Of a DNA stretch of 64,000 bases, positions 42,296 through 51,381 are shown one piece after another; position 1 is the first letter of the stretch, and each line of letters begins with the position of its first letter. Source of the DNA: a virus. A program made the position numbers and the translations under genes. The notes below the pieces were generated by a model that saw only the letters and a program-made list of their open reading frames with translations, was not told the origin of the DNA and did not search any database. The DNA is taken from IMG/VR virus record IMGVR_UViG_3300020165_000007, positions 124,001-188,000 of that record; one strand, 5' to 3'.

Positions 42296-42369
42296 TCTCC
42301 CTTAGCTCAGTTGGTTAGAGCATCTGACTGTTAATCAGAGGGTCCTTGGTTCGAGCCCAAGAGGGAGAG
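42296..42369 (+). tRNA. tRNA-Asn (GTT)
   Basis: Acceptor TCTCCCT with AGGGAGA, anticodon arm TCTGA-CTGTTAA-TCAGA, T-arm CTTGGTTCGAGCCCAAG, G discriminator. Only 3 nt after tRNA-Tyr, so they are processed from one transcript. Confidence 0.95.
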
Positions 42370-42389
42370 CGGCGCCTGAAGACTGAGAG

Positions 42390-42425
42390 AAGGGGAGTGA
42401 CTATTAATTTAGTCCTCCTCTTTTT
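42390..42425 (+). terminator. Terminator of the tRNA array
   Basis: Imperfect stem GGGGAGTGACTA with TAGTCCTCCTC, followed by TTTTT. Confidence 0.55.
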
Positions 42426-42426
42426 G

Positions 42427-42434
42427 TATTTATA
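42427..42434 (+). promoter_or_regulatory. Late-type promoter motif TATTTATA
   Basis: TATTTATA (extended to TATTTATAAATA) on the plus strand, 14 nt before the ATG at 42449 and right after the tRNA terminator. Confidence 0.45.
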
Positions 42435-42448
42435 AATAAAATAATAAA

Positions 42449-43384
42449 ATGAAAATAGGATTATGGCACGAAGGGCTTGTAGGGGACGACCTACAAACCA
42501 ATGAATCAAGTTTTAGTACATATGCAAGTGAGTATGTTAAATTTGTTACTGACAATAATATAGACAGGGCATTTTTTATATTACATGACCCCAATAGTAA
42601 AGACGGTAGATACCTTAAAAACGGATGGTTTGAAAAATATTGGTTAAATAAACTACCTAAAAATTGTGAGGTAGGACTTTTAATTGATACCGAACCTGGT
42701 TCTTCATGGGTAAACTCCAACCCTATATTAACTTCAGGTGATAGTATGGAAATTGCATTTCAATATATATCAACATTAAATAACACTTCGGGTAATAAAC
42801 AAATAACGTGCGTGTCTTTTGATTCTGAGGATGTATCGGGTTCAGGTAAGTGGGGAGATGGATATTATAGTGTGGACGGAATTAAATGGATTAACAATAT
42901 GGTGGGTAAGTATATTACTAACCCAAACTTTGATTGGGGGTTTGCTGGTCAATCTAACGACCCTAACAAACTTAACAACTACAGGGAAGTATATTGGGTT
43001 GGTGAGTTACTAAATTGTGGTTGTACTGGAATTTTAGCTAAAAACGATAGTCTTAAATGTCAGTGTCCGAATACGCCTTACTGTAAAAATAAAAACGATA
43101 TAAACGGAATTTTAAATACTCCGATAGGTGATTACCTAAAAAAACCTGAATTAACTGGTTCTACAATATGGACTATGTTTTCAGTAGAAAGTACATCTAA
43201 AACTGATTGTGTATCATTACCTTACGCTAGTAACTCTAAACACCCGTGTGGTATTATGGACGCTTTTGGTGTGTGGGATAAATCGGACTTTATGTCTTTT
43301 TTAAATGAGGTTGAGTTAAAATATGGAATTAAACAAGTTATGATTTATGAGTGGCAATTCATTCCGAAAAAGTGGTTAATATAA
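42449..43384 (+). CDS. TIM-barrel-like protein of unknown function
   Basis: A 311-residue protein with no signal peptide. The strand-helix alternation (KIGLWHEGL; DRAFFILHDP; CEVGLLIDTEPGSSW; ITCVSFDSEDVSGSG; DWGFAGQS; QVMIYEWQF) resembles a glycoside-hydrolase-like TIM barrel. Acidic residues at strand ends (IDTEPG, FDSEDVSG) could be catalytic. A Cys-rich segment (GCTGILAKNDSLKCQCPNTP) is inserted before the last strands. A peptidoglycan- or glycan-cleaving role is possible, but no family is certain. Confidence 0.65.
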   Translation: MKIGLWHEGLVGDDLQTNESSFSTYASEYVKFVTDNNIDRAFFILHDPNSKDGRYLKNGWFEKYWLNKLPKNCEVGLLIDTEPGSSWVNSNPILTSGDSMEIAFQYISTLNNTSGNKQITCVSFDSEDVSGSGKWGDGYYSVDGIKWINNMVGKYITNPNFDWGFAGQSNDPNKLNNYREVYWVGELLNCGCTGILAKNDSLKCQCPNTPYCKNKNDINGILNTPIGDYLKKPELTGSTIWTMFSVESTSKTDCVSLPYASNSKHPCGIMDAFGVWDKSDFMSFLNEVELKYGIKQVMIYEWQFIPKKWLI

Positions 43385-43565
43385 ATATTATTAACCACAA
43401 CGGCCACCCCAATACTACCCATAATCTGTCCAAGTAGTTCATAGTTATTCCTGATTTCTGAATTGGATTTTCTAATATAACCGCAACGACTATACCTAAT
43501 GTAAAGTAGATGCAAACAGTTCTAATGTTAGTTATGTCATTAATGAATAGTTCAATAAGGCTCAT
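43359..43565 (-). CDS. Small two-span membrane protein
   Basis: Sixty-eight residues with two hydrophobic segments (ICIYFTLGIVVAV-type near residues 16-32; LDRLWVVLGWPLWLIIFIL near 45-63). Layout resembles small phage holin or antiholin proteins. Its end overlaps the convergent gene by 26 nt. A second holin candidate besides the one at 12.8 kb. Confidence 0.6.
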   Translation of the reverse strand: MSLIELFINDITNIRTVCIYFTLGIVVAVILENPIQKSGITMNYLDRLWVVLGWPLWLIIFILTTFSE

Positions 43566-43599
43566 ACCATAAATACTTTTTTATATCAAAATTTAATCA

Positions 43600-43607
43600 T
43601 ATCTTTG
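43600..43607 (+). promoter_or_regulatory. TAnnTTTG element with almost no leader
   Basis: TATCTTTG ends 5 nt before the ATG at 43612, like the element before 24499. No clear TTG upstream. Confidence 0.45.
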
Positions 43608-43611
43608 TATT

Positions 43612-43761
43612 ATGACAAACGAAGATTTACAAAAACTTAAAGATAATATTTCAGAATACAGAGAAGATGAAGGATATGAGCGAACTTTTGAAAATGGAGG
43701 ACAGAATTACTATAATATCTCCTTTTACCCGATGTCTTGTTTTGGAAAACGAGGGTCGTAA
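43612..43761 (+). CDS. Small acidic protein
   Basis: Forty-nine residues: MTNEDLQKLKDNISEYREDE and a Tyr/Phe-rich end with NYYNISFYPMSCFG. It directly follows a host-type -7 element. Function unknown. Confidence 0.5.
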   Translation: MTNEDLQKLKDNISEYREDEGYERTFENGGQNYYNISFYPMSCFGKRGS

Positions 43762-43878
43762 GGTGATTAAACCATACCAGGTATATAAAACTTGGGTTAT
43801 TGACATTAGATAATGTATTACTATATTTACATGAGGAAAGGGTTCTTTGACATAAACAAATATTAAAATTTAAAAATC

Positions 43879-44217
43879 ATGAATACAGAAATAATGTTTT
43901 TTGTAGGGGGTATTTTAATGTCAGGTCTAATAGGTTTGGTATTTTGGGTATCTTCGAACAGAAAAGAAATAGTTAGTATTAAAGCGGAAGACGAGTCATT
44001 GTCAGACCTTTTAAAACAATTACAAAATGAAGTTAAAGACTTAGAACTAAATGTTCATAAATTCGTTGATAATATGTACAGAGATACTGATGATAAGTTC
44101 AACAATTTTGATAAAGGATTGGATAGTAGATTAGATAAAATGGAAAACCGTCTCCACACTATGTATGAAGACGGTTGTAAACCAGTTGATAAACTTAAAA
44201 CTCAGTTAAACGGGTAA
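43879..44217 (+). CDS. Membrane-anchored coiled-coil protein
   Basis: A 112-residue protein. Residues 5-25 form one membrane span (MFFVGGILMSGLIGLVFWVS) and the rest is a charged coiled coil with heptads (LSDLLKQLQNEVKDLELNV). The topology matches inner-membrane spanins or small anchors. Ends 2 nt before the convergent protease gene. Confidence 0.7.
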   Translation: MNTEIMFFVGGILMSGLIGLVFWVSSNRKEIVSIKAEDESLSDLLKQLQNEVKDLELNVHKFVDNMYRDTDDKFNNFDKGLDSRLDKMENRLHTMYEDGCKPVDKLKTQLNG

Positions 44218-44218
44218 A

Positions 44219-46234
44219 TTAGTTAAAGAACTCTTTCTTAATTTGATAATTACCATTAGTGTATTTTATTTTCTTAATATAAATTCCTGATGAGGTTATC
44301 TCACTTAAATTAATCTTAGCACCGTAGATATTATAGTATTCTATATTTTCTACGGTGTTTTGATTTTCAGGAATTTGTATTCCTTTAGAATTAATAATTT
44401 GTTTAACCGACTCAGGGATTTCAGTTTCTAACATCATACCATTCTCACACTGTAGACCAAATACGGAAATAAAGTCTAATATATCGTCAACACCAATAAT
44501 ACTATCCTGATTAAAATCTAACGGACTACATTCTACAGTTAATCCAAAGTTTTGTAGTAAAGGAAATAAGTCAGAGGTACCTACAATACCATCTTCATCT
44601 AAATCCCAAGGACAATCACCTAATGGTGGACATACATCAACAGGAGGACCCACATAAAAAGGTAATATCTCTTCATCTCCCCAATTTCCTGTTACTGTGT
44701 TTAGAGTGTCATTACCATTTATAATAGAAGTCGGACCCCCACAAGGGTAAAACATACCATTTCCAAATAAATCTTCTAAAACTAAAACATAATTTCCTTC
44801 TTCTAAACAATATGTGTTAGTTTCAACCTCACATGCGTATACTTCATTATCATAGTAACCCCCCTCATCAATTAATTCCTCAGTATCTGAGTTGTATAGA
44901 CTCCATTCGAATCCATAAGGTAAAGCATCAAATTCTATAGTAATGTCTATAAAAGTACCTTCATAATTGTTAATTTGAAGGGTATTAGTATTATTATCTT
45001 CATATATGTCACCTAATACTTCTACATTAACCTCTATATCTGAGATACCGTATTCTATATTGATATTAGGTATTATTATAACTTCACTTTCAGCAAAACC
45101 TAAATTTCCTACCCAATTAATAGAACTACTTTCACCATTTAGAGAATAATTAATAGTGGCTTCAGTTAATGTATCACCAAAACTCTGTAAGTTGAAAATT
45201 ATATCCTTTGTGGTTGAACATCCCAAATTAGGAACTGATAACCCATTAATAGAAACGTCTATCCCCCCAACGGCACCACATGCTAAATTATTATCCACAA
45301 CTCCAGGTCTAAAAGTTTCTAATTGGGATAACATTCTTAAAGTCTGTCCTTGGGTAAAACTTTCCATACAATTATCAGTAGTATAATCCATAAAATTCTC
45401 TATTAAATCACCACCACAAGCACCTCCATTTAAGGGACATCCAATGTTTCCTGTAGTGACAGGTGTATCACATACTTTATCCCCTTGTGTTTCACAGTTA
45501 GTGTTGGTAGGGGTACATGTACTTGTTTGATTAAATGTGTGAAATAACCCACAATAGTGTCCCATTTCATGAACCAGAGTTCTATTTAACCCATAACTAC
45601 CTACATTAGTAATTCCAAAAGCGTTAGTCCCCATAAATACCCCATAATTAGTTGGGGGTAAATAAGCGAACCCTAACGGACTACCAAAAGGCGCTATAAA
45701 AACATTACAATAATTATTTCTATCATATCCAATTTGATTGGATACTTGAATGTGGTTATTGTAAAAAGCCGTAGCGTCCCACTCCTCTATATTTAAATTA
45801 TCCCAATCATAATATCTAATACCTTCAATAGGTTCTCCATCAGTAGAAGCATTTGCTATACAAAAATTTATCTGTGTGTTTGCAGTAGGTACATCACTAA
45901 ATTCTCCCGCAAAATTATCATTTAAATTATCAAAAGCTTCTTGTATAAATTCCACAGGTAAATGGTAGTCAGTTCCGTAGGGTTCACCAAAATGAATTAC
46001 ATGAACTATTACAGGAATTGTAATAGGTAAATCTGATTTGTTTGAAATTCTTATCGTCTCTTCTGATTTTTTCGCTATAGATTCAAGTTTTTGGTAGCTC
46101 CTTTTAAATTTAGGGTCTTTTAGTTGCTGTTCAAATAATATATCAGTACCACATCTCGTGGGTTCCTGAGAAAATATTATGTTATTAAATAAACTAAATA
46201 AAAATACTAAAATTAAAGGTCTTAAAAATGTCAT
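44219..46234 (-). CDS. Secreted M43-family metalloprotease with T9SS type A-like tail
   Basis: A 671-residue protein with a signal peptide (LILVFLFSLFNNIIFSQ). Residues about 60-310 are an M43 (pappalysin/cytophagalysin) catalytic domain with the long zinc motif VHEMGHYCGLFHTF near residue 220 and a Met-turn candidate (NFMDYTTDNCM). CARDB-like and beta domains follow. Two dockerin-like repeats come next (DLDEDGIVGTSDLFPLL; DFNQDSIIGVDDILDFI). The last 70 residues resemble a type A T9SS sorting domain (YYNIYGAKINL, SSGIYIKKI, KEFFN). It should be exported by the host T9SS. Confidence 0.9.
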   Translation of the reverse strand: MTFLRPLILVFLFSLFNNIIFSQEPTRCGTDILFEQQLKDPKFKRSYQKLESIAKKSEETIRISNKSDLPITIPVIVHVIHFGEPYGTDYHLPVEFIQEAFDNLNDNFAGEFSDVPTANTQINFCIANASTDGEPIEGIRYYDWDNLNIEEWDATAFYNNHIQVSNQIGYDRNNYCNVFIAPFGSPLGFAYLPPTNYGVFMGTNAFGITNVGSYGLNRTLVHEMGHYCGLFHTFNQTSTCTPTNTNCETQGDKVCDTPVTTGNIGCPLNGGACGGDLIENFMDYTTDNCMESFTQGQTLRMLSQLETFRPGVVDNNLACGAVGGIDVSINGLSVPNLGCSTTKDIIFNLQSFGDTLTEATINYSLNGESSSINWVGNLGFAESEVIIIPNINIEYGISDIEVNVEVLGDIYEDNNTNTLQINNYEGTFIDITIEFDALPYGFEWSLYNSDTEELIDEGGYYDNEVYACEVETNTYCLEEGNYVLVLEDLFGNGMFYPCGGPTSIINGNDTLNTVTGNWGDEEILPFYVGPPVDVCPPLGDCPWDLDEDGIVGTSDLFPLLQNFGLTVECSPLDFNQDSIIGVDDILDFISVFGLQCENGMMLETEIPESVKQIINSKGIQIPENQNTVENIEYYNIYGAKINLSEITSSGIYIKKIKYTNGNYQIKKEFFN

Positions 46235-46396
46235 TACTTATGGTAGAGTAGATTGTACTACTCGTATATAAATAGATTTATTTTTTAAGTTATCCATGTA
46301 GGATTATTCCTATTAAAATAACTTTGATAAATGATTATTTTTTACTATATTTAATTAGTTGGATTTATATCCATAAACTTTTTAAAACTTATAAAA

Positions 46397-46621
46397 ATGA
46401 AAAATTTAATATTTTTATCCGCTGTCGCTTTATTGTCTTCATGTGGAACGGTAAATGAAGAAACTGAAGTTACTATTACAGACACTACTAATCAATGTTG
46501 TGATACTACTGTAGTTGACACAACAGTAGTTAACATTTTTGACCCAACAGGTATTAGTAACGTTCAAGAACTTCTTGACACTTTATCTAATATGCCCGAA
46601 GGAACTATAGTTAAAGATTAA
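46397..46621 (+). CDS. Small lipoprotein
   Basis: Seventy-four residues with a lipobox (AVALLSSC, Cys at residue 16). The mature part is Thr/Asp-rich, with a CCDTT pair and acidic end. It heads a small run of three genes (lipoprotein, membrane peptide, kinase). Function unknown. Confidence 0.72.
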   Translation: MKNLIFLSAVALLSSCGTVNEETEVTITDTTNQCCDTTVVDTTVVNIFDPTGISNVQELLDTLSNMPEGTIVKD

Positions 46622-46627
46622 TAACCG

Positions 46628-46765
46628 ATGTCGAAAAAAAACTACGAAGATTTATACCAAGGAAGAAGAAAGAATCAACTAGAATTTAGTTATAAAGTGG
46701 TTATTCTTGGGTACTATGGAATTATCCTTAGTATTTTATGTTTTATGTTATATCATTATTTGTAA
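46628..46765 (+). CDS. Small single-span membrane protein
   Basis: Forty-five residues, basic N-terminus and one hydrophobic segment (VVILGYYGIILSILCFMLYH). It lies 6 nt after the lipoprotein stop and its stop overlaps the kinase start (TAATG). Confidence 0.55.
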   Translation: MSKKNYEDLYQGRRKNQLEFSYKVVILGYYGIILSILCFMLYHYL

Positions 46766-47313
46766 TGAAACGTACTAAAATAATAAATTTGTTCGCGGGA
46801 CCTGGGGCTGGTAAATCAACCATAGCCTCAGGTCTTTTTCACGAAATGAAAAAACGTCATATTAAATGTGACGCCCCTTATGAGTTTCCAAAAGAACTTG
46901 CTTGGAATGAATCTAATAAAGAAATAAAAGACCAGCTTTACGTCATCGCAAATCAACATAGGGGTATTGTTAGGTCTTATGGTATTGTTGATTACATTAT
47001 TTTAGATTCTCCTTTACTATTATCGTTAGCGTATAGAGATAATTACACTTCAGAATATCCCGCGAATTTATATGGGGAAAGTTTTGAGCGTATGATGTTA
47101 GATATTCATAACAAATATGATAATATTAATATATTTTTAGATAGACCTGAAAATATACACGAATATGAAGGTAGGTTTCATAATGAAGATATGTCAAAAA
47201 AACTAGATAGAAGAATAATTTCTATTTTAGAAGTTAACAACATCCCTTTTATAAAAATGAAAGTTGATAAAAATACTATAGATAGTATTTTAAATTTAAT
47301 CAATTATCCTTGA
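46765..47313 (+). CDS. P-loop nucleotide kinase-like protein
   Basis: About 182 residues from the ATG at 46765. Walker A NLFAGPGAGKSTIASGL near residues 8-24, Walker B-like YIILDSPLLL near 74-84, and a lid-like DRPENIHEYEGR with later basic residues. This resembles the AAA_28/NadR-type kinase group and phage deoxynucleoside kinases. Substrate unknown. Its end overlaps the convergent tail fibre gene by 10 nt. Confidence 0.8.
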   Translation: MKRTKIINLFAGPGAGKSTIASGLFHEMKKRHIKCDAPYEFPKELAWNESNKEIKDQLYVIANQHRGIVRSYGIVDYIILDSPLLLSLAYRDNYTSEYPANLYGESFERMMLDIHNKYDNINIFLDRPENIHEYEGRFHNEDMSKKLDRRIISILEVNNIPFIKMKVDKNTIDSILNLINYP

Positions 47314-50300
47314 GCCTCAGTCCAAGATATTCTACATTTTACATTACCCGCTTGTGAACCGTTATTCTTAGCGAATATTGTTAAGGTGTCTGGACCGTCA
47401 GGGAAAGAGTTAGGACCCCCTAAAACACTATTACTTAAATCTCTAACGTCTGATATGTCAAGAGTGGATGATGTGGCTCTCGTACCACCTTCGTCTGTAA
47501 GGAACAGTCCTATAACATCACCACCAATAACCTCAGTATTATCTGTGTGGTCAACGTACTGTGATATACTTCCATTACCCGCAGCATCCCAATTACTTTC
47601 AGTTTCGAATAATGTTGATTCTCCGTTTATTTTAACAGTTATCGTAAACTGACCTGTAGCAACAACACCTATTGTTTTTAGTGTGACTAAAGAACGATTG
47701 ATTAAGTTTCTAACTCCATAAAACCCTGGAATACCATAATCAACGCTAGGTGCTAATCGAATTGTTAATAACGCCTCTTCATTCCCCGCAGTAATTGTTT
47801 TATTACCCGCATTTGACGCAGTAAATAAGTATGATTTATCCACATCAAATTTACCGTCCATAATTACTGAGACACCCCAGTGACTTAAAGTAGGTGAAAA
47901 GTTTTGATTAACGGATAACCAAGTATCATTAACAGAACCTGTAGTATTTCCTGCTGATAAAAACCCTACATTTCTATTAACTAAATTAAGTGTAGTATTA
48001 TCACCAGATTCACTTCCTTTAGTATATTCTATATATTCATTATTAATGTTTATAGTACCGGCACTTGGTAAATAATACGCATCTTCAGTAAGTATGTCTA
48101 ATGTTGTTGATGAGGTGGTCATTGAAGATTTTAAGTAACCGCTTTTAGAAACTGTATTAATTTCAAATCTAGCAGGTAAGTTACCTGTCCTCATATAAGC
48201 CTCTGTGTTAAGATTATTATTTACAAATTCATGAAAGTAGAACACTTCTCCTTGCGTTCCTCTCATACCGTACCTAATTTTACCCGCACCGTACCATGAA
48301 TAATCTAGGAATACCATTTGCATTTTTGATGCGTCAAATACATAACCAGAAGGACCGCTACCATCTAAAACATCTAAATTAAAGTCAGACCTTTTAACCC
48401 TTTGTTCTACAGTCTTAACGAGTTTTATTCTCTCTACTGTCGAACCTTTATAGTCAGGTGCTACTGTTATCTGAGTGTCACTATCAATGGATGTTATATA
48501 ATAAGCTTGACCTTTAATAACTACAAAATCACCTTCATATAGTTGTGTGGTAAATTTAGTGCCGTCACCTGTAACTATAGATGAATCTGTCGTTGCAGTT
48601 ATAAATCCTGATATCTGAGTAGTACTATTTCTTTTTACGCAGTATAACTCATCCCCATCATGCTCAAAGAATAATCCGTTCTGTTGGTCGAATAGACCTG
48701 ACCTTACAACTGCATCATTCCACTCATTTACAATAATTCTAATAAGACCACCAGGATTAGTATCGGTAGGTACACTTCCTGAATCTATTGGTATTTGTAG
48801 TGAAAAATCTTTAGGACTTGATACTCCATTTATAGATGTGCCACTAACGTTGTATGGGTTTGAACCGCCACTAACAGTAAATCCTTCTAATGTTATTTTA
48901 ATCGATTCTAAATAATCTCCAGGTAGTTTAAATCCGTGTACTTGGTCAGTCTCAATAAACATATCATAATATGGATATGTTGTAGCGTCGTAATTACTTG
49001 TATCTACACTGTACAGAAATACATCATAAGTTGGTTTAAATAGGATACCAGTACTGAACTGTATACCTTTACCTGATTGGTATCTAAAGTACCCTCTAGT
49101 CTGCCTTACAATTTGACAATTAGGTGAATATCCCTCAGGGCTAATTTGAACCCCTCCATCAAAGTATCTATGTATTGCACTTCCATTATTTCTAACATAA
49201 ACTTTAGTTGTGGAATCCGAAACTGTATTAGAGTTCGTATAGTCGCTATCAGACGCACCTAAGAACTCAACTTCAGTATTACTTAATACTTTAGTGATTT
49301 CAAAAGAACCTATCCAATCCGTATCCGAAGATGCGGAATCCACCACATAAATAGTAGAACCTATAAATAATGAGTGGTTGGTTGAAAATGTGACTTTGAG
49401 GTTACGTCCTCCACTAACACGAGATACGGAGGTAAGAGGTAGTTCGGAGGAAAAATAAAACCCTCCAGTATAAATGACAGTATAATCAGTTTTTTGGTTA
49501 CCTACATATGTTGTTGGCGAGTTAGGGATTATACCAAACGAAGTCGAACCTGAAGTACTTACAATTAGGAAAGATGTGTCTAAATATGTAGGGTCTTTAG
49601 TTTCTTTGAAAATGATGGGTTGACCAACATAGAAAGGAATTGTTGGTGCTACCGTTACTGTAACTTGCAGACCGTCTCTTGATATAGTATCTAGATTTAA
49701 TGAAAACGCTTGTCTTGTAAAATATGGTGATGTGGTATTAACTGTCGGTGACCACGATAATATTCGTTCAGATGTTCTTGGGTCGTCTAAAGCGACTATA
49801 GTTGCCGCAGAACCGAACTTCTCGTAATGACACTCAATTTTATTTTGACCTTCAAAAAACTTGACGTAAACAATTTTATCAACTTGGCTTTGTGTACTAG
49901 AACCATTAGGGGCATACTCTGCTTTCCAAATAAACACCCTATTTGGTGAAGTACCTGTACTACGTTTGGAGTATTTAGCTACCTCCATATCAGTACCAAA
50001 CATCTTCAATATTGGTCCATATGCGGTATTTCCAGGGTAAGACGATTGACCTATATTTGAAATGTCTCCGTTACCCGTTGCTCTAGTTCCAAAAAATAAC
50101 ACACCGTTATTATTACCCCTTACAGTATTAAATGTAAAACCATTGACAGTAACATTAAACCCTATACTTCCATTTCTAGATGCTGAAGTATCATTATTGT
50201 CAGGATTACTAAAGTTTTCTATCGTGGTAAAACTCGCACTTTCTAAAGAAGTGTCGTAAGTAATACTAGTCGTATTTGCTGGTGTTACTAAAGTCGAGGG

Positions 50301-50765
50301 TGATATTGATGTTATTTGTTCCGCGGTAAATGCTGGTTCGTTAGCTTTTTGATATATACCAGGTATGTTAGCTTGTAGTTGAACAGTTTCCCATTTTGTA
50401 GGTTGTAAAGAATATTCAAAGTCGGTATCAATAAGTGATTGTGGATTACTTACTCTCATCTTATCCACAGGGTCACTATATGGACCATCGGGTACTATTT
50501 TTTGACCTCCCTTATCAGCATATATTTGTAAATAATCAGTATCAGACATGGTCGATGTGTCATACTCTAAAGTCAATGTAGTAAGATTTGTGTCTTTGTC
50601 ATAAGTGGCGCTACCTCCTCTACCTTGTTGTGCAAAATTATATATTATAAGGTTATCGGTCGTGTTAGTTATTAATAACCATTCTTTTACATTGTAGTTA
50701 CCTCTAACTATAATTTTTTTCTCACTTGCATCGAAAGTGTAATTTTCTAATAATGTTTTAGCCAT
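47304..50765 (-). CDS. Large tail-fibre/structural protein
   Basis: An 1153-residue protein, almost all beta-rich, with Thr/Ser/Asn/Gly-heavy composition and few charges, as in phage tail fibres and baseplate-attached proteins. The N-terminus (MAKTLLENYTFDASEKKIIV) begins a domain seen in phage structural proteins. Residues about 140-320 and 640-740 look like jelly-roll or lectin-type domains. No signal peptide and no (L/I)xE leader. It probably binds the host surface. It is followed upstream by a smaller beta-rich protein separated by a structured repeat. Confidence 0.8.
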   Translation of the reverse strand: MAKTLLENYTFDASEKKIIVRGNYNVKEWLLITNTTDNLIIYNFAQQGRGGSATYDKDTNLTTLTLEYDTSTMSDTDYLQIYADKGGQKIVPDGPYSDPVDKMRVSNPQSLIDTDFEYSLQPTKWETVQLQANIPGIYQKANEPAFTAEQITSISPSTLVTPANTTSITYDTSLESASFTTIENFSNPDNNDTSASRNGSIGFNVTVNGFTFNTVRGNNNGVLFFGTRATGNGDISNIGQSSYPGNTAYGPILKMFGTDMEVAKYSKRSTGTSPNRVFIWKAEYAPNGSSTQSQVDKIVYVKFFEGQNKIECHYEKFGSAATIVALDDPRTSERILSWSPTVNTTSPYFTRQAFSLNLDTISRDGLQVTVTVAPTIPFYVGQPIIFKETKDPTYLDTSFLIVSTSGSTSFGIIPNSPTTYVGNQKTDYTVIYTGGFYFSSELPLTSVSRVSGGRNLKVTFSTNHSLFIGSTIYVVDSASSDTDWIGSFEITKVLSNTEVEFLGASDSDYTNSNTVSDSTTKVYVRNNGSAIHRYFDGGVQISPEGYSPNCQIVRQTRGYFRYQSGKGIQFSTGILFKPTYDVFLYSVDTSNYDATTYPYYDMFIETDQVHGFKLPGDYLESIKITLEGFTVSGGSNPYNVSGTSINGVSSPKDFSLQIPIDSGSVPTDTNPGGLIRIIVNEWNDAVVRSGLFDQQNGLFFEHDGDELYCVKRNSTTQISGFITATTDSSIVTGDGTKFTTQLYEGDFVVIKGQAYYITSIDSDTQITVAPDYKGSTVERIKLVKTVEQRVKRSDFNLDVLDGSGPSGYVFDASKMQMVFLDYSWYGAGKIRYGMRGTQGEVFYFHEFVNNNLNTEAYMRTGNLPARFEINTVSKSGYLKSSMTTSSTTLDILTEDAYYLPSAGTININNEYIEYTKGSESGDNTTLNLVNRNVGFLSAGNTTGSVNDTWLSVNQNFSPTLSHWGVSVIMDGKFDVDKSYLFTASNAGNKTITAGNEEALLTIRLAPSVDYGIPGFYGVRNLINRSLVTLKTIGVVATGQFTITVKINGESTLFETESNWDAAGNGSISQYVDHTDNTEVIGGDVIGLFLTDEGGTRATSSTLDISDVRDLSNSVLGGPNSFPDGPDTLTIFAKNNGSQAGNVKCRISWTEAQG

Positions 50766-50771
50766 ATTTTC

Positions 50772-50849
50772 TTTAGTATTATGACATAGCTATTGATATA
50801 GCTATGTTTGTTTAGTATTATGACATGGCTATTGTCATAGCCATGTTTG
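50772..50849. repeat. Two tandem 39-nt repeats, each with a hairpin
   Basis: Units 50772-50810 and 50811-50849 are the same length and nearly identical. Each contains a 9-bp inverted repeat: CATAGCTAT-TGAT-ATAGCTATG in the first, CATGGCTAT-TGTC-ATAGCCATG in the second. The one stem difference is compensated on the other arm (A-T to G-C), which points to selection for pairing. The second unit includes the last codons of the gene at 50818. Confidence 0.75.
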
Positions 50850-51201
50850 TATTATCCATTAGGTCACCGTATAAGACCCAATTATCGGTTGATAGTTGTT
50901 TTAATTTGACAACCGAACCTTCTTTTTCGGTCATTAGGTCTGCTTTTGATGTGATTGTTACACCCTGAGCACCCACAAAAGTAATCTGACCTGTATTTGA
51001 TTGCTCTATTGTTATTTCACCTGACGATGTAAACTCTACTGATGAGTTCGCAGGAACAGTAAACACTGAATCAGTAGTTCCTAAATATTCTATGTATCCT
51101 CCAACATCATCATTTGTAAACTGATATGTTGACCTATCACTTACAGTTGTTATGCTTGATGGAATTGGTTTTATTTCTACACCCGATATTTTAAGCCCCA
51201 T
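50818..51201 (-). CDS. Small tail/virion protein
   Basis: A 127-residue beta-rich protein. FTNDDVGGYIEYLGTTDSVF, then VPANSSVEFTSSGEITIEQS and GQITFVGAQGVTI match a short domain often found at the ends of phage tail proteins and fibres. Next to the 1153-residue fibre gene and on the same strand. The C-terminus (NMAMTIAMS) is encoded by the structured repeat. Confidence 0.72.
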   Translation of the reverse strand: MGLKISGVEIKPIPSSITTVSDRSTYQFTNDDVGGYIEYLGTTDSVFTVPANSSVEFTSSGEITIEQSNTGQITFVGAQGVTITSKADLMTEKEGSVVKLKQLSTDNWVLYGDLMDNTNMAMTIAMS

Positions 51202-51270
51202 ATAATTACTCCTTTTTAATAAGTACCTTAAAAACCATAATAAAAAATTTTTTATTTAAAATATTATACT

Positions 51271-51278
51271 TATATTTG
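51271..51278 (+). promoter_or_regulatory. TAnnTTTG element of tRNA-Met
   Basis: TATATTTG 17 nt before the tRNA 5' end. Confidence 0.55.
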
Positions 51279-51294
51279 TATTTGTATTCAAACC

Positions 51295-51368
51295 GCGCCC
51301 ATAGCTCAGTTGGTTAGAGCATCCGACTCATAATCGGCAGGTCCTAGGTTCAAGTCCTAGTGGGCGCA
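51295..51368 (+). tRNA. tRNA with anticodon CAT (Met or Ile2)
   Basis: Acceptor GCGCCCA with TGGGCGC, anticodon loop CTCATAA, T-arm CTAGGTTCAAGTCCTAG. The paired first base argues against initiator tRNA. As tRNA-Ile(TAT) is present, elongator Met is the simpler reading. Confidence 0.93.
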
Positions 51369-51381
51369 CAAACACATTACG

